Source of the DNA: Cydia pomonella
Lineage: Eukaryota; Arthropoda; Insecta; Lepidoptera; Tortricidae
Direction: 5' to 3'
Length of the DNA: 64,000 nt
Assembly: GCF_033807575.1 (NCBI RefSeq)
Contig: NC_084703.1
Location: 4,154,001-4,218,000 of the forward strand
The notes beneath the pieces were generated by a model. That model did not search any database. It had not been told where the DNA came from and saw only the letters and a program-made list of their open reading frames with translations. Each line of letters begins with the position of its first letter. Within the stretch, counting starts at the first letter, position 1. Both the position numbers and the translations under genes were made by a program. Positions 20,056 to 35,000 of the stretch are shown piece by piece.

Positions 20056-23000
20056 GTACACATAACATCACCATCGTGTATAACATAATCCTACTTTATT
20101 AAGTTAAAATTATATGTATACGAAGTCAAATATTAAGGAGGCTAGCTGGCGTAGGTGCACGGAGTGGACGCACGCACGCGGATGCCACTGTAGATAAAAT
20201 CCGTCGCGCGCGTCCGCGCCAGTTATAGTCGTTAGATTTGTAGCTGGCCCCGAGCGGCTTATCCTTTGTCCTTTGTTAACTAAAACCGCGCGTGCCACTA
20301 CCTGCAAAAAAAAGGGCCCGGTCACTTTAACCGGTTATTGAATTACAACTCCTATGGTAATTGAAGTAAAATTCAAAATGGAAATATAATTTGCGATTTC
20401 TTGTGTGGTCCCTATACGGTTACTGAGTGCCGGCGAGTCGAAAGCTACCGAACCAGTCCAAAATGTGTCCTCGATGTGTGGAACAAAGGCGCGTTATCGG
20501 ATAGGGCACCTACACTGGTTTTTTGAGCGTTGGACTAGCCCGCGCCTGCAGGTAGTGGCACGCGCGGTTTTAGTTAACAATAGACAAAAGATCAACCGCT
20601 CGGGGCCAGCTTCAAATCGAACGTTGTTCATACAATTTTTCGTTAACCCGCTCACCCGCTCCGTGCAACCGCGCCAGCTAGCGGTCGCCCTAGTTATAAT
20701 CCTTCCAAATTCTCCTATTTAAATAGTCATCGCATCGCCAACAGTATAGAATAAACATTAGGTCGTGTATAATAGCGTTACTACGAGTAGCAAAAAGCTT
20801 TTTTTGGAATGGCACCAAAAATTTACAACAACCTAACAAATTATTTAGTTATTAAAAAAATGTATGAAATTTTAATAACTAAATAAAAAATGTTGCATGA
20901 TTTTTTAATAACATAAAATAGTTTTGTATGTTTGTTTTATAAATGATTAAAGTTATGTCGGCTTCTGGATATTGTATTACAATTTAATTTGTCATGTATT
21001 TTTATTATTTACTAAGTTTTAGTTTGTAAATACACGGTACACCTCTTCTGCAGCTATTTGTGTGCCATGTGGGGAAGCATAGTGATATTTTACTATACAT
21101 TTAAGACCTACTGTTGTACTTACTAACAAATAAAAAATTACAATATTGCAGTTTGGTCAAATATTTTGTTCGCCTGCTGTGAATGACGCGGCAAGCTAAC
21201 AATGTGAAATATTGCGCCGAAATAAATACAGGCGCAACAAATATTAACCGGCTGCCGCAAACAACCAAAAAATTAAATTAAAATTTAAACTGTTTATTTC
21301 CACAAACAATTACAAGGAAATATATACTTAGTACTAATCTCACATTTTAAAGATTATCTTGACTAAGGAACTGGGGCTGCAACCCCTGTTTATATTCACA
21401 AATTACAAAATTAAATGTTAGTGAGGCGTTTCACATTTAAATCAATCAGTGCTTTTTTAACAATAGTTTAAGTATTACTTGGTTTATTAATTATGTTATT
21501 AATTACATCGGAGGGAAAGCTGTTCAGAGTTAACTTATTGCTTACTTAGTGAATATTTTTACTTCAATAGCTTCCCCTTAAAGTGCCTCAACTACAACAC
21601 ACACTTTTTCCTGAGGGGCATTTTACATGTAAAATTGCACCTTATATCATTCTGTGGCACATGTATGTCAGAGTTCTGTGTAAAATTTCGTAATTAAGTC
21701 AAAATTATTTTCGTTACCTTGTTTTTTGTCCCCGAAAAATATGATTAGTACAGTCATTATATCCAAAAAACCGACCATACCCGTGAATAATCAGTTCTTG
21801 GATTTTTTTTTTCGTAGGTCCCGTGGGGGGGGGGGGGGGGGGTCACTGTTAATCAGGCTCCTGTGTATATTCGAAAAACGGTTTTTCTTATATAACTCGG
21901 CCATTTTTGATTTTACAGTAAAACCGCGAGGACAAAAATCGTAGGAAATTTGATTCTTTGAAAATTTCTTCTTTGACCCCGAAGGACCTACGAAAAAAAA
22001 ATCCAAGAACTGAGTATTCACGGGTAGGGTCGGTTTTTTTGGATATAATGACTGTAGATGGATGGACTGAATTTCATATCATACAAAGCCACATTTGTAT
22101 GATATGAAATTTTGCTTTTGTTTTTTTTTCATGTAAATTATAATCAACAGCTAGAAAGACATACAAAAGCACTCGACTTTTTTATTTATTTGATAAAAGA
22201 CAGAATGGTCATTTTGACCCAATTACCGTCCGTCGTCGTCAAATGTTAGCAAATTTTCGTGTTTGTTGACTTCTTTCTCAGTTTTTACTGCATGTCATTA
22301 TGAAAATTTTCTGTCCAGGTTCATAACCCAACCCCTGGACATCGTGAAGGTGCGCACGCAGCTGCAGGCCAAAGACAAGGGGAGTACATGGATCGGGCTC
22401 TCCTGGCGGATCTTCAAAGAGGAGGGCGTCACCACCTTCTGGCACGGACACAGTCTAGGACAGGTAAGGACATGTTCAAATATGTCCAGGCTTATAACAC
22501 AAACCCTGGACATCGTGGAGGTGCGCACGCAACTGCAGGCCAAAGACAAGGGGAGTACATGGACCGGGCTCTCCTGGCGGATCTTCAAGGAGGAGAACGT
22601 CACCACCTTCTAGCACGGACACAGTCTCGGACAGGTAAGGACATGTTCAAATATATTATGTCCAGGTTTATAACCGTAGGGGTAGCCCAACACATCGTGA
22701 AGTTGCGCACGCAGCTGTAGGCCCAAGACAAGGCGAGTACATGGATCGGGCTCTCCTGGAGCGGATCTTCAAGGAGGAGGGCGTCACCACCTTCTGGCAA
22801 GGACACAGTCTAGGACAAGTAAGGACATGTTTAAATACATGATGTCCAGGTTTATTACCCTACCATGGACATTGTGAAGGTGCGCACGCAGCTGCAGACC
22901 AAACATAAGGGAAGTACATGGATCGGGCTTTCTTGGCGGATGCTCAAGGACAACCTTCTGGCACCATTGGCTTAATTATATACTTCCACAGAGAATTTGA

Positions 23001-26000
23001 AATAGAGATGGGTTATCAAATATTTTTTTGTAGACACAGTAAATTTACTGCCATCTTTTGACATATGATCAAAACTTTTTGACTTTGATCCTTGTTTTTC
23101 ACTGATATGTGTTGCCAAGTGCCACTTTTATCTCTCCTAGTAGGGAAGAAAAGTGCCACTTTGATCGCTTCTAGTAGGGAAGAAAAAGCCCTTTTCCAAA
23201 TAGGTGGTTTGTTTCAGTTACACTCCATCCTGTCCGTGGCGTCGCAGTTCCACGCTTATGAAATAAGTACCAAGTTTGTCGAGAACTATGCAAGCCAGTA
23301 CACAAGTCCACAGTTCAAGTACATATACCACTAAGTTCTAATATATATGTCAGCGGCCGATCGTAAAGTTTCTGCGACATGTTTTGACGGTATTCACGGC
23401 TGCTTCAGATGCCCGCAGGCCAAACTGTCCAGAAATAGCCCGCGAGACGACTCAGGGATCGAGATAATGATTTTCATATTCCATGATTTGCCTAGGAATT
23501 TCATAATCTGCCGGATATTACGATCGGGCGATATATGTACTATAAGGGTGGATGAACTTTTTTTATTATATTTTCCTAGCCTAGACCCAGCAGGAACTCC
23601 CAGCTTCGAATCCTCGTAAGGGCATTTATTTGTTTATCAGTTTGTCACATTTTTTATAACCTTGTAAATTGTTAGGTAAAATGTTGTTAAATACAATAAA
23701 AACTGGGTTTTAACGCAACATGGCAACGAGTGACACGTAAAATTTGATTCATCCATCCATAGTTTTCATCCAAGTTTGTCATATAGGAAGCTTACTCGTA
23801 TACCCTGTATGGTTTGATATCCTCTTACGCTGAAATTGGTCGCTGATGTCTGTCAAGCGTCTAACGTACCGTCGGTTACATATGACAAAGGCTTAATTTC
23901 CTCCTACGCTGACATCGGTCGCTGATGTTGGTCGAGCGTATGAATTTACACAACATTCCACCATACACAATGTTCTAGGGGCCGCCGCACAGACACGTTG
24001 ACGCCCGCCGCAGATTTATTGCTAGGTACGCGCCGCCGCTGATGCTCGTCAGCGCCGCGTGCGTCGGTGCGATGATCGTGCGCTCAGTGCAAAGCTTTGT
24101 TGGCTGTACGCATGTCAGGGGCGTAGCTACCGCCGTATCTGCCGTATCAATTATACGGCCCTCGGGCCACGGGGCCCCCAACGTGCGTTTTTGTGACAAA
24201 TCTTTACCCTTCCTAAGGGCCCCCAAACAATTGTTTATACGGGGCCCCGCCAAGGCACGCTACGCCACTGACGCATGTACGACACACATGCGTACAGCCA
24301 ACAAAGCTCTGACGATGGCTCATAGAACATCATATTAATTCGTACGCTCGACCTAAGTCAGCGACTGATGTCTGCGTAGGAGGAAAATAAGCCTTTCTTT
24401 GTGTTGTAGTAAGCCATCGATTGGCGACTTTGCTCAGACTTTTTTGACAGACGTTAAAATTTTTCATAATACATAATACCTATAACAGAACGAAAGGCAA
24501 AGAATGTTTAGACGATTCTGAGCAACTTTTACTATAGGACAAACCCTAAAATCGAGAAAAGAATTTGGCTGTTTCATACACTTTGCTGGTCCGATGTTGA
24601 AATTTCCTATGGGAGAGTCAATATTTTTCGTAATATCGGGGTTGGTCCCATTGTAAAAGTTGCTCAATATGACCTAAACATTAATGGGTCTCTTTATTTG
24701 CCTTTCCTTATGTTACATACATACATACTGTATAATTTGCGTAAACCTATGCGCGTTTTCATTACGGCTTCTTACAAATGTGTGTATATGTGTAGGAAGG
24801 TGCTCCTGTTCATGTGTGGTATATTCGCTGGGTGTGTAAGCGCCACCCTGGTGTCGCCTATTGAAGTAATCCGCGTCCGACAGATGGTCGTCAAGGTATG
24901 ATTATTGATAATACTAATTTCCAGGTCTATCTAGGTAGTCTTTCTTTTATGGTGGATAGGTAGGCGTTTGACCACGATCTTACCTGATGGTAAGTGATAA
25001 TGCGGTCAGATATGTAACTTCCAGTTCCGATCGTTGCTAGAATATTTTTTTATATATTATGCTATTTATGCTCATCTGATGTCAACACTAATCTTCCGGA
25101 GGCTCCTAATTTCCTCCTAATGGCCTTACATTTCGGATATTCTTTTTCTTAAAAAAAATCGAAACTTCGGTGCTGATAATACGATCCGATAAAGACTCAG
25201 ACTTGAGCATTCACTTATAATCAGGGAGTGCACAACACAACAGTACAAATACAGTACCGGAACTGGGAATTCCCGGCTCTTACCATACAAACTTAGGACT
25301 AGGATCATTCCCTACTTGTAATGAGTATTCTTGCGAACAGAAGAATGTAACTACTACTACTATGAATGTAAAAACTGTGAATGCTCGATGATCTGCTCAA
25401 GCGAATGCTCAAATAAATGGAGACGATTTCCCCTGCCTGTATTGTTTTAATCATATCGATCCTTTCGTTTCTAGGCGCAATATGGTGGAATGTTGCAGGG
25501 CGCGCGCGAAGTGTACCGCAGGGGCGGTATACTTGCCTTCTATGAAGGTCTGACCGCTTCGCTCATGCAGGTACACTCAACGCTGTTAACTGGACGCTCG
25601 TGACCGACGGCGGCCGCCGATGACGTTCAAAACATATTCTTCACTTTGATCGAGTCGCGCGAACCACCGCTCGCGCCGCCCGGCACCGAGCGACTCGATC
25701 AATATAGGGATCGTACACTAACTGTGACGCTTTGGCCACGAAACGCTAGTCCCGATTCCCGAGTCGCTGAACACTCGACGTTGATGCCGACCGCCATGTC
25801 GCGTGTCACGGTCGGTGCCAGTGACGACCGTTTCGTGGCCCTTGGGTTAAAATGTTTTCACATTATCCGATCCGATGTCGTATGATCCTTGGAGAAACCC
25901 AGCTGCTAGAGAGTGCCCGAAGACATCAAAAAGAGATGTTGAAATTTCTGAGCAAGAAACAATTTTGTTACACGAAATTTTACACCACCAATCCAAACTA

Positions 26001-29000
26001 CCCTTATAGTATTGTTGTAGTTGCCAGAGCTCAACGAGGGTGAGTCTTAGGGTCGGCACCGCGCATGTAACTCCTCCGGAGTTGCAGGCGTACATAGGCT
26101 ACAGAGACTGCTTACCATCAGGCGGGCCGTTTGTTTGTTTGACACCGACGATTTTTAGTCAAAATCATAAACTGTACATTGTACTACAGTGCACGTACTT
26201 TTTCTTGTGCATTGTATGTTCCATTACTGCCATCTTGTGGGCAACATTGTAAGCTTAAACTTGGCATTTACACTTCACGCAACTAAACGAGGATCACCTG
26301 TGCCGCCACCTACAGTTCATGCACGTTTCGTTGTCCCCAGATGGGCCCACAAGTGGGCATAACGTTCGCGGTGTTCCGTTTCGTTCAGCCCCTCGTCCTG
26401 GACTACCTGGTTTATTTGGAGGACGGTGAACAGACGGACACTGAGAAAAAGGCGACAAAGACAAAGTAACTTGATAGTTGTTGTGCTAAGGCACCCCAGA
26501 AGTGAAAAGGGCCTTCGTAAGCTCGCGCCGCGCCTTCCTATCTTCAGCGACCCTTCTGGCCTCGCTCCAATTCAACCCGACCGCTCGTAGCTCACTTATG
26601 ACGGATCGTTGCCAAGAGTGTACAGTCAATCACATCGAGTACTTTGAGCTGATCCGATGATGGAGACAGGAGGTGACCATGGGAACTGTATGATGAAACA
26701 ACGTAACCCAAATTTGTTTAGATTTTAGAATTCTCTCGATGAGTATTAGCTGTCTGATCTAAGAAAAGTACAGTCAACGATAAAATGCGTACTAAAAATG
26801 TTTTTTTTTTTCTAAAAACTTATATATTTCCTTTTTTTCGCTACCATCATACAAAGTCCATGAAAAATGGAACGGAAATAATCTTGAGACACTTTATTTC
26901 TCCTATTAGGATCGAAAAAGCTCGTGATTCTGAGATTTCTGAGTATAGAGCAAGATTCCAGGGCTATAACCGCGAAAATCGAAGTTCGTCAATTGCGGGC
27001 ATTTTTCTCTGTCACTCTAATTACGTCTTAGTGAGAGTAAAAGAGAAAGATTCCCGCAATATGCAAATTTCGGTTTTCGCGGTAGGTCCCCAGAGCCGCC
27101 AGACTTATATTCTCACTCTTGATTCTTATGTATATATGATACTCAGGGAACTATTACTATTGCATTTTGTAAGTAGTAGCACCAATTGGAGGCCCAACCA
27201 TCCCCCAGACCCACATAAAGTTTATATGTGTGTCTGTGTGAAACTTCAACTAGTCTGGTGTTACCGCCGGAGGAAATGGGCTAGGAATGTTGATTATCAA
27301 TTTTTAACAATATTTTGTAAAACATACACAAAAATCAGCCATGAGAATATTAAGAAAATAGTACATTACTATAGAGGCCAGGAAACGTAGGGTTGCAGGC
27401 CAAGTAGATATATACGGCTGAGCGTGGCGAAGCCGGATAGAGATACGCGGCCGGCAACCCCGTTTCTCGCCGATATATGTATAGTGCTTTTCTCAAACTT
27501 GCAATTAAAACAAAAAATTGTAGTCAATTTGTTTTGTGGCGACCTACTCGGCTTGCCACTCTATCAGCGCTGTACAACCTTATACGCGCGATGCGCCACC
27601 GCCGTTGCTTAGCAACGAATATGCACAACAAATCACCGTACCAAGCTAACTGAAGCTAGCTCACGGTTGGATACCAAGACGTTGTGTCACAATTTGACGT
27701 TAAAAAACAAAAGAAGGTTGCTTTACAGTCCTAGGTGTGTAAGGCAGTATGAAATTCCTTTACATATCATCTTCACTCATCGCACCTGATATGTAGTATT
27801 TCCGGACCTAATTTGACGTAAGTCATGTCATCATTTCATAGCAAGTTTGAGAAAATATTATTTTCACCAACCTTTAGCACCTTGTACCGGACAAATGGCC
27901 GTCGTGCCAATATACATGAGAAAATAAGTAAGGTCTGGCGGCTCTGGGATCTTGGACTAGTAGGAATATCAAAAATAATCCAAATTAAACAAGTGATACT
28001 TTGATAATAGATGAAATGAATGTATAATTTCTCAGGCACCTTCTCATCTCGTCAAGTATCGCCGGTTCGACGGCCGGCTTTGTCTCCAAAACGGCGACAT
28101 ACCCGTTCGACCTGGCCAAAAGAAGACTTCAGATAGGAGTAGGTAATCTTTTCCATGTATCTACGACATTTACGGCGGTTTCCGAGATGGACGGTCTAAA
28201 AGGCTGATAGATTCATAGTAGGTTCGTAGCTCGACGCAAAATAGGGCGTATTACTGCAATGTTCTGCCGCTAGAGTGCAGCATTACAACCTATCGTAGAC
28301 CATAGAGTAACTTACATATACTGTGTATGGAGTGTGGAATTAAAAGGAGTGAAATTTCTTATGGTAGAACTATTGCAAATGTGTCCATCTGTCAGCTATA
28401 AATAATAGTTCCAAATCTCTCCAGAGTAGCGCTAGAGTATTTATCTAAGAACCTTTGGCAAGAAATCTAGGCGTTATTGACTGACTGAAGTGCGCTGTCT
28501 ATGATTTGATTCTTTTTTCAGGTATTCTAGGTATTGTAGCATCACCTATTTGAGGTTTTCTGGTACATGGAGATAAGGGATGGAATCTCCATATACCAAA
28601 AAGTGTCATCAAATTTCACCCTTGCAGCTTACTATGCGTACGCCTATTCATGGTTAAAATATTCTGTCATCCTATGGGGAATAGCACGGACGTAAACGAA
28701 TTGTTTATTCTTTAAAAAAAACATGCGTAAAAATATTAGCTAATATTAATTTCCCTGACAGTTCCTCAGTCCTCACTCCACCTCACCTCACCTACCTACA
28801 GTCACTTCATAAAATTGAAAATCTTAACCTTAACTTAATTTATATCTTGGAGATGTGCAAGTTTGTACGTAAGTACTCCGATTTATTAAACTACGGAACC
28901 CTAAAAAAGATGCCGACCAACCTAGACGATACGAATCGAGATATAAAAATAATAAATTATACAAACAACAAACTCAAAACTAAAATTACATAGCACAAGC

Positions 29001-32000
29001 CCACAAAATATGGCCATAAAAGTTTATAACAAATTATCAAATGATATAAAAGGTATCGAATTGGAAAAAAAAACAAAAAAACTCTGAAACAATATTTGGT
29101 CAAAAAATGTTATTACAGTTTACAGGAGTATTTAAATGACAATGAGTAAACACCGTATTAAATCTATACGTAGGTATATACTTTTAACTACGTGTATGTA
29201 ATTAAAGCTGATCCAGTTTATTTACTCTTATTTGTTTGTGTACCACGGTCTCAGTGTGAAATTAACAATGTACCTACCTCATTGTAGAATGCTCTAAACG
29301 ATCCTACCTACCTACCTTCATTGCTGCGCCCATCAGGGTTTCATGTGTCATTTGTGTACCTACCTATACTTGGAATGCCTGTAATGTACATGTGAAATAC
29401 AATAAATAAATACAATACAATACAACGTTTGGGTTATGCCTGGTAAGATGGCGCCACTTTTTGATATTTAACACATATCAGTGAAAGAATAAGGATCAAA
29501 TTCAAATGGCGTTCTAAAAGTTTTATTCATGATGTGTCGAAAGATGGCAGTTTTACGTGACAACGAAGTTTTCTTTGACAATCCACCTTCAAATTATCTT
29601 TGCCGATACTAACTTTCAACCCCTTTTTAGCACCAATAACTCTGTCTTGATATCAAAGATGTTATCTTCAAATAGGGTTACATAATTATACATTACGCAC
29701 TGGTAACATGCTTTCTCGGCCAATGACAAAATGACAATAATTTCACAGTCAACTTCATGGCATGGTTCCGGCCGCATAACCGGTTACGTAAACTGGATTT
29801 ATGTTCCGCGTATCTCTTGGTGATTATATTTGTAATGGGATACATATTAGCAGTGATCGGAACTATGGGAGTAAAACTTTAACAAAACTTATCAAGCGGA
29901 CGTAAAAAGAGTGCCTATAGCCTTAAAAATATTCAAATATCTCTATGAATGTAAATATTTTTATGGCTGTAAGTACTATACTATTCCTATCCCTATGGAC
30001 ATGAATATTTTTAGGGCTGTTTGCACTATTTTATGTCCGCTTAACAAGTTTTATTAAAGTTTTACTCCCATAGTTCCGATCACTGGTCTTAAGTCAATTT
30101 AGACGGTTCAAAAACTTGCTGCCATATTCGAAACATTGCTAACTACAGAGTACAGTCAACGTATTAAATATCGACCCGGAAAAGTGCCGAAAATATATAC
30201 ACACTACTTTAAGGGGCTCCCCGCGGTTTTCATCGATTTTTGACCAGTTTTGAGTCGTTACTCCTACATTTGCACTAGAGATAGAATTATAAGACGAACG
30301 GCTATCGGGTCTTCAATCTTTTATCTTCATTCTGGTCTGGCGGATTTTAAAAGAAATGAACACTCATATATTGTCTATAATTGTTTAAACATTATCTAAA
30401 AAACAGTTTTTTTCGTTACTAGATTGCTGTAAATGATTTTCAATGTACGAAACCTACACATTTGGGTTCGTCTTTGATGTCTCTAAAAACTGGTCAGAGA
30501 TTTTAATTTTAAACCAATTAACACAAAAGTTATGGCCAGTAAACCAGTTTTTTGGCCTAAAATTGTTCAACTTTGATGCCAAATATCTCGAAGACAGTGA
30601 ACTTTGAAGTAAATATGGTATACTTAGTAGTAGTATACTATACTATATTGCTTACAGCCGTTGCTGTTAATATGATAAGCTACAAAAAAAACATTAGAAA
30701 ACTAAGGGATTCCGATCGAAGGTCATTGGCGTTAGGGACCCAATGTATGGGCACATGCATTATGGTAATGTGTACATATTTTCGGAACTTTGTTCGTGTC
30801 GATATTTAATACTTTACTGTACCATAGAGAAATAAGAAATACATAGAGTGCTCACTCCATACATCAGTTTTGGTACCAAAACGCTTATTATTTTCGTAGT
30901 CGACATCTAGCATCGAGTAAGCGTAGAAATTGAAAATAGAGTTCCGGTTACTCTGGTTATAATATTAGCGGAAAATCGTTGAGCATTAGACTTTTTGTTT
31001 GCCGCGATATCTATTGTCGAGTAGCAGTACTGAGAGTTCCGCTACTTGACGCTAGATGTCGACTACGAAAATAATAGTATTATTGGTAATAAAACCGTTG
31101 TATGGAGCGAGCACTTTTGGTCTTCTTAATTCTCTTTGACTGTACAATGACGAATCATATTTCTTGAAAACCAAGTTCAGAATATTCCATCACTGCTCAA
31201 TTAGGTTTCAAATAGAAATAAATACAAATAGCCGTTATTTTTACTATTCAAAACTTTCAAGAAATATACATACAATTTACATAATATTTAGGTACTTTAT
31301 ATCCTTAAACACTTATAATTACTTGTATGCACTATACATATAGCATTGCAATTAGTAAACAGTAGTCCCACACTTCTATATCCCGGCCTTCTGCATCCAG
31401 TTATCTCCAATTATTCATGGATATCCATATATTATTCTATTTTCATCATACGAAAACGAACAATCCTTTGGCGTCGTATTTTCACGGAAACCGTCAACGT
31501 CAATACTATTTGTACTGAGACTGACTGAAATAGCATATATGACACGTATTCGTGTGTTTCCATTAAAATACGATGGTAAAGAATTATTCACTACATCTGT
31601 AGGGTTAAACATCTTTAATTTTATCGGGTTGCCTGTTTCAGAGCCACCAGCCCGACCCCAACGTGAAGACGCCAACAATGTCACAAAACCTCGTCAAATG
31701 CAGCTCGCTGGTCAGCTGTCTATTGGACATGGTCCGTAAGGTAGGATAGATCCTTTCGCAACCCACACGGACTGATATTGAGCAACGTAAATGAGCAGAA
31801 TACCCAGAGTTAACCTGACTAAATACATAGAAAAACTCGGGAACCATGCTCTTCCCACGAATAAATGCTCTTAACCGGGATTATAACCCAGGACCATCGG
31901 CTAGGCCCGTCCGGCCATCAATACGGGATATGGGATCATATACACCAAAGGAGGGTGGGCTAATTGGCCCATTTGGCCAATAAGGGCAAGCGGTACGTAA

Positions 32001-35000
32001 CCGTAAAGGTTATTCCAAGTTGTAAAACTAGTGTCAGAGAAGATTCCACGTGTATTTTTTTCGAAAATAGGCCAAATATGATCAGATGATTTCTGGATGA
32101 CCTCAAATACTCGTAAAAAAGCCGATGTATGTAATAAATACTCGTAAGAAAGCCGATGTGTGTAATGACCAATGTACACGCGTTTCATACGACGTTTTTC
32201 AACACACGCATTCAAAAGAAAAAGAAAATGGTGGCTTCCACTTACAACATCGAAAAATTGCACCAAAGCGAACTGGGCCTGTAGTTACTTATTTGCCAAT
32301 CTTTAATTGAAGTTAAAAACACGTTTTGCGAGAAAGACTGATCGTTTTTGTTGGTTTTCCATTTAACAAAACTCTCACATGTCGCTAGGCATTTTTCACT
32401 CGATTTTGATGGTAAAAAGCTAAAATGCGCGGTTCTTGCCTCAATTATTATTTTTCGCAGCTTCGAATTTGTGTGTTATTCATTTTCAATACTTGAATTT
32501 GACGTTTTCGTCAATATTAAAACAAAAAACTGGATAAACTCAATGTAGTAACAAGAATGGAAAATGGGAAAATGTTATTTTTTTCTGTGAGTGTTTTCAC
32601 TGCGATATGCCTTTGCCATGGGCGCGAATGAAATCGACAAACAGCCAATATTAAAAATATAAAAAAGTGAGTATTTTCGTATTTATAACCGATAGATTGA
32701 GACCGAATAATGAGAAATAAGTCAATGACATTCGATAACTTTCACCGTCTGCTATCAAAGAAACTCGTTGCCAGATAAATAAATTAGTACCACTGAAAAT
32801 CCGCAACATCGCACAGGATAATTACAATCTTATCACGGTATACGGAATATTCTATATAAGATACCAGAGGGCCTACCGCGAACCACCTTCGACGCGTTGC
32901 CTCTCTGTCGCACTTGTAAATTCTTACGTAAGTGTGACAGGGCGGCAATACGTCGAACGTGGTTCGCGGTAGGCCCTCGGGTATCATAGACAATAGTGCA
33001 TGCGTCTAAGTATACGGTCTGAGTTGTGAGCGTTCAGCGGCACATTTGTACAGTGTTCGAAGTGAATTAACGCACGAGCGGAGCGACCGGCGAGTTGTGC
33101 AGCGCGGCGTCCATGTTAAACAAAATGCAAACGCTGCGCTACGCTGATCGCTCGGTCGAGTGCCGATACTCAAACCGCTCCGAAAGCGTGCAGCTAAGGC
33201 TACAGACTGGACGTACGTGGCCAATCAAAGCCATTCATTCATTGCGATCATCATTAGATCACTCGCATTGTAAGAATGGCCTTGATTTGCCGCTCCCCGC
33301 GCATGCGATGCGGTGGCGTGCGTCCAGTCCGCGGCCTTATGGTCGAGGCGTTAGGGAGTTACATTTATCGTCGCCGAATATCCATCAGCAGGGCTAAGAT
33401 GGACGGCTGTCTATCATTTGTCACCATACCTGTCGCGCTCTAACAAATACGTAAGTGTGAAAGTGACGCATGATATGACAAGTGACAAAAACACCACCAT
33501 GATACCGCTGCAGGCGGTAAATTTTTATATTTTTATCATAAAATATTTTGCCGAGCAATGTGGGGTCGCTATAAATCTCGATTATCATTCACTGAGCCAG
33601 AATGTCTAAGTAATTTCGTTATAAGAGGCAAACCAACAATTTTCACAAAAGGTTACAGGAGTAAGGGATTTTGTCCCCTCTTCTAATAACTGTTACTTAG
33701 TTTTTTTAAGTGAACATTATCTAGGTGAAATGAGATATTTATGTAACTACTTATTTTTAAACCGAATTCGACTGCCACGTGACAGGCGTGGCCTAATGGC
33801 AAATATTACGAAGATTTTTTTTTTCTTTTAAATATACTTTTTTTTAGGATCAGGATAGGTGGCGTAACTTTAAAGGTCTTGAACTTTTAGAGCACTGTGC
33901 TACATTAATTTACTTTATTTTGAAGTCGTCCTAAATGTAGACGCATCTATAGGTGAAATGCTTAAGTAAAGCCCCTCTTCAGTGTAATTTTAGTGTACGG
34001 TTTAACTTTTTTGACATTGACACCTATTAATGCTTAATATTCATGACAGTTACGATTGAAGTGGCCCTGGATTAATCCAAAATGTCTCTAACGTTTAGAC
34101 GATAGTGAATGACTGCTTCTCCATACAAAAATAATCCCCATTTTCATTCTGGGTATTAATATCATAGGAAATATTTGAACACAATTTGATGTACATTAAC
34201 CATGACTTTGCCCCTTCGTTTCTTTTAATTTTAGACATTTATTTTGCGTTGTGTTATGTTAGGTCCTTTTTCGCTTTTAACTCTTTTATTAATCAACATA
34301 TCGAACAAAATCAAACGAAGGGGCATAGCTATAGTTAATAAACATCTAATTTTATATAAATATTTTCCATAAACTCAATATCCAGGGAGGAAAATGGGGA
34401 TTACGTTTGTGAAATGCATGGTCGTCTAACTATCGTCAAAAATTTAAAATTAGTCTATCAAAACACTTGAATACTACATACAAGAGTGGCTTTACATTTC
34501 AGGAGGGCGTCTCCGGCCTATACGCCGGTTGGGACGTGTCCAACTACAGGGCGCAGGTGCAAAGCGTGGCCGCGTTCACGACTTACGAGATGGTGTGCTA
34601 CGCGCAGCGCGAGTACTACAATCGCGCCAACTAATGTTGGCGATCTCGAGTCTATGGAGGACTCGACTCTAAGTGTAAGGCCTGAGTGGACGCTCGAGTT
34701 GGGCGTGCAGCGGGGCGGGGCGTGCGACGTACGTGTTAAACAAATGCAAACGTATATGAGCGGCCTTAGTGCACGCTTCTCAAATCACTTGTGAGCCCGA
34801 CGCCACGCTACACGCCCCGCCAAACGCTCCGCTTCGAGCTTCCACTCAGGCCTTAAACTAAGACTCGACTAAGCAAGCCTCGGTTCAATTTTGAACCGTA
34901 ACCGCATACTTCTCTAGAATGTCAAATCACACCGGTTGCGTGTGTATATTAAGCTTTGAACGCATGCGATCAGGGAATGTAGGGAAAATGACATTGGGCT

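Noticed and set aside
26785..27390. 201-codon plus-strand open frame in carrier intron 6
   Set aside because: It spans the end of repeat J, a whole family V palindrome and the start of family D; a chance frame through three repeats.
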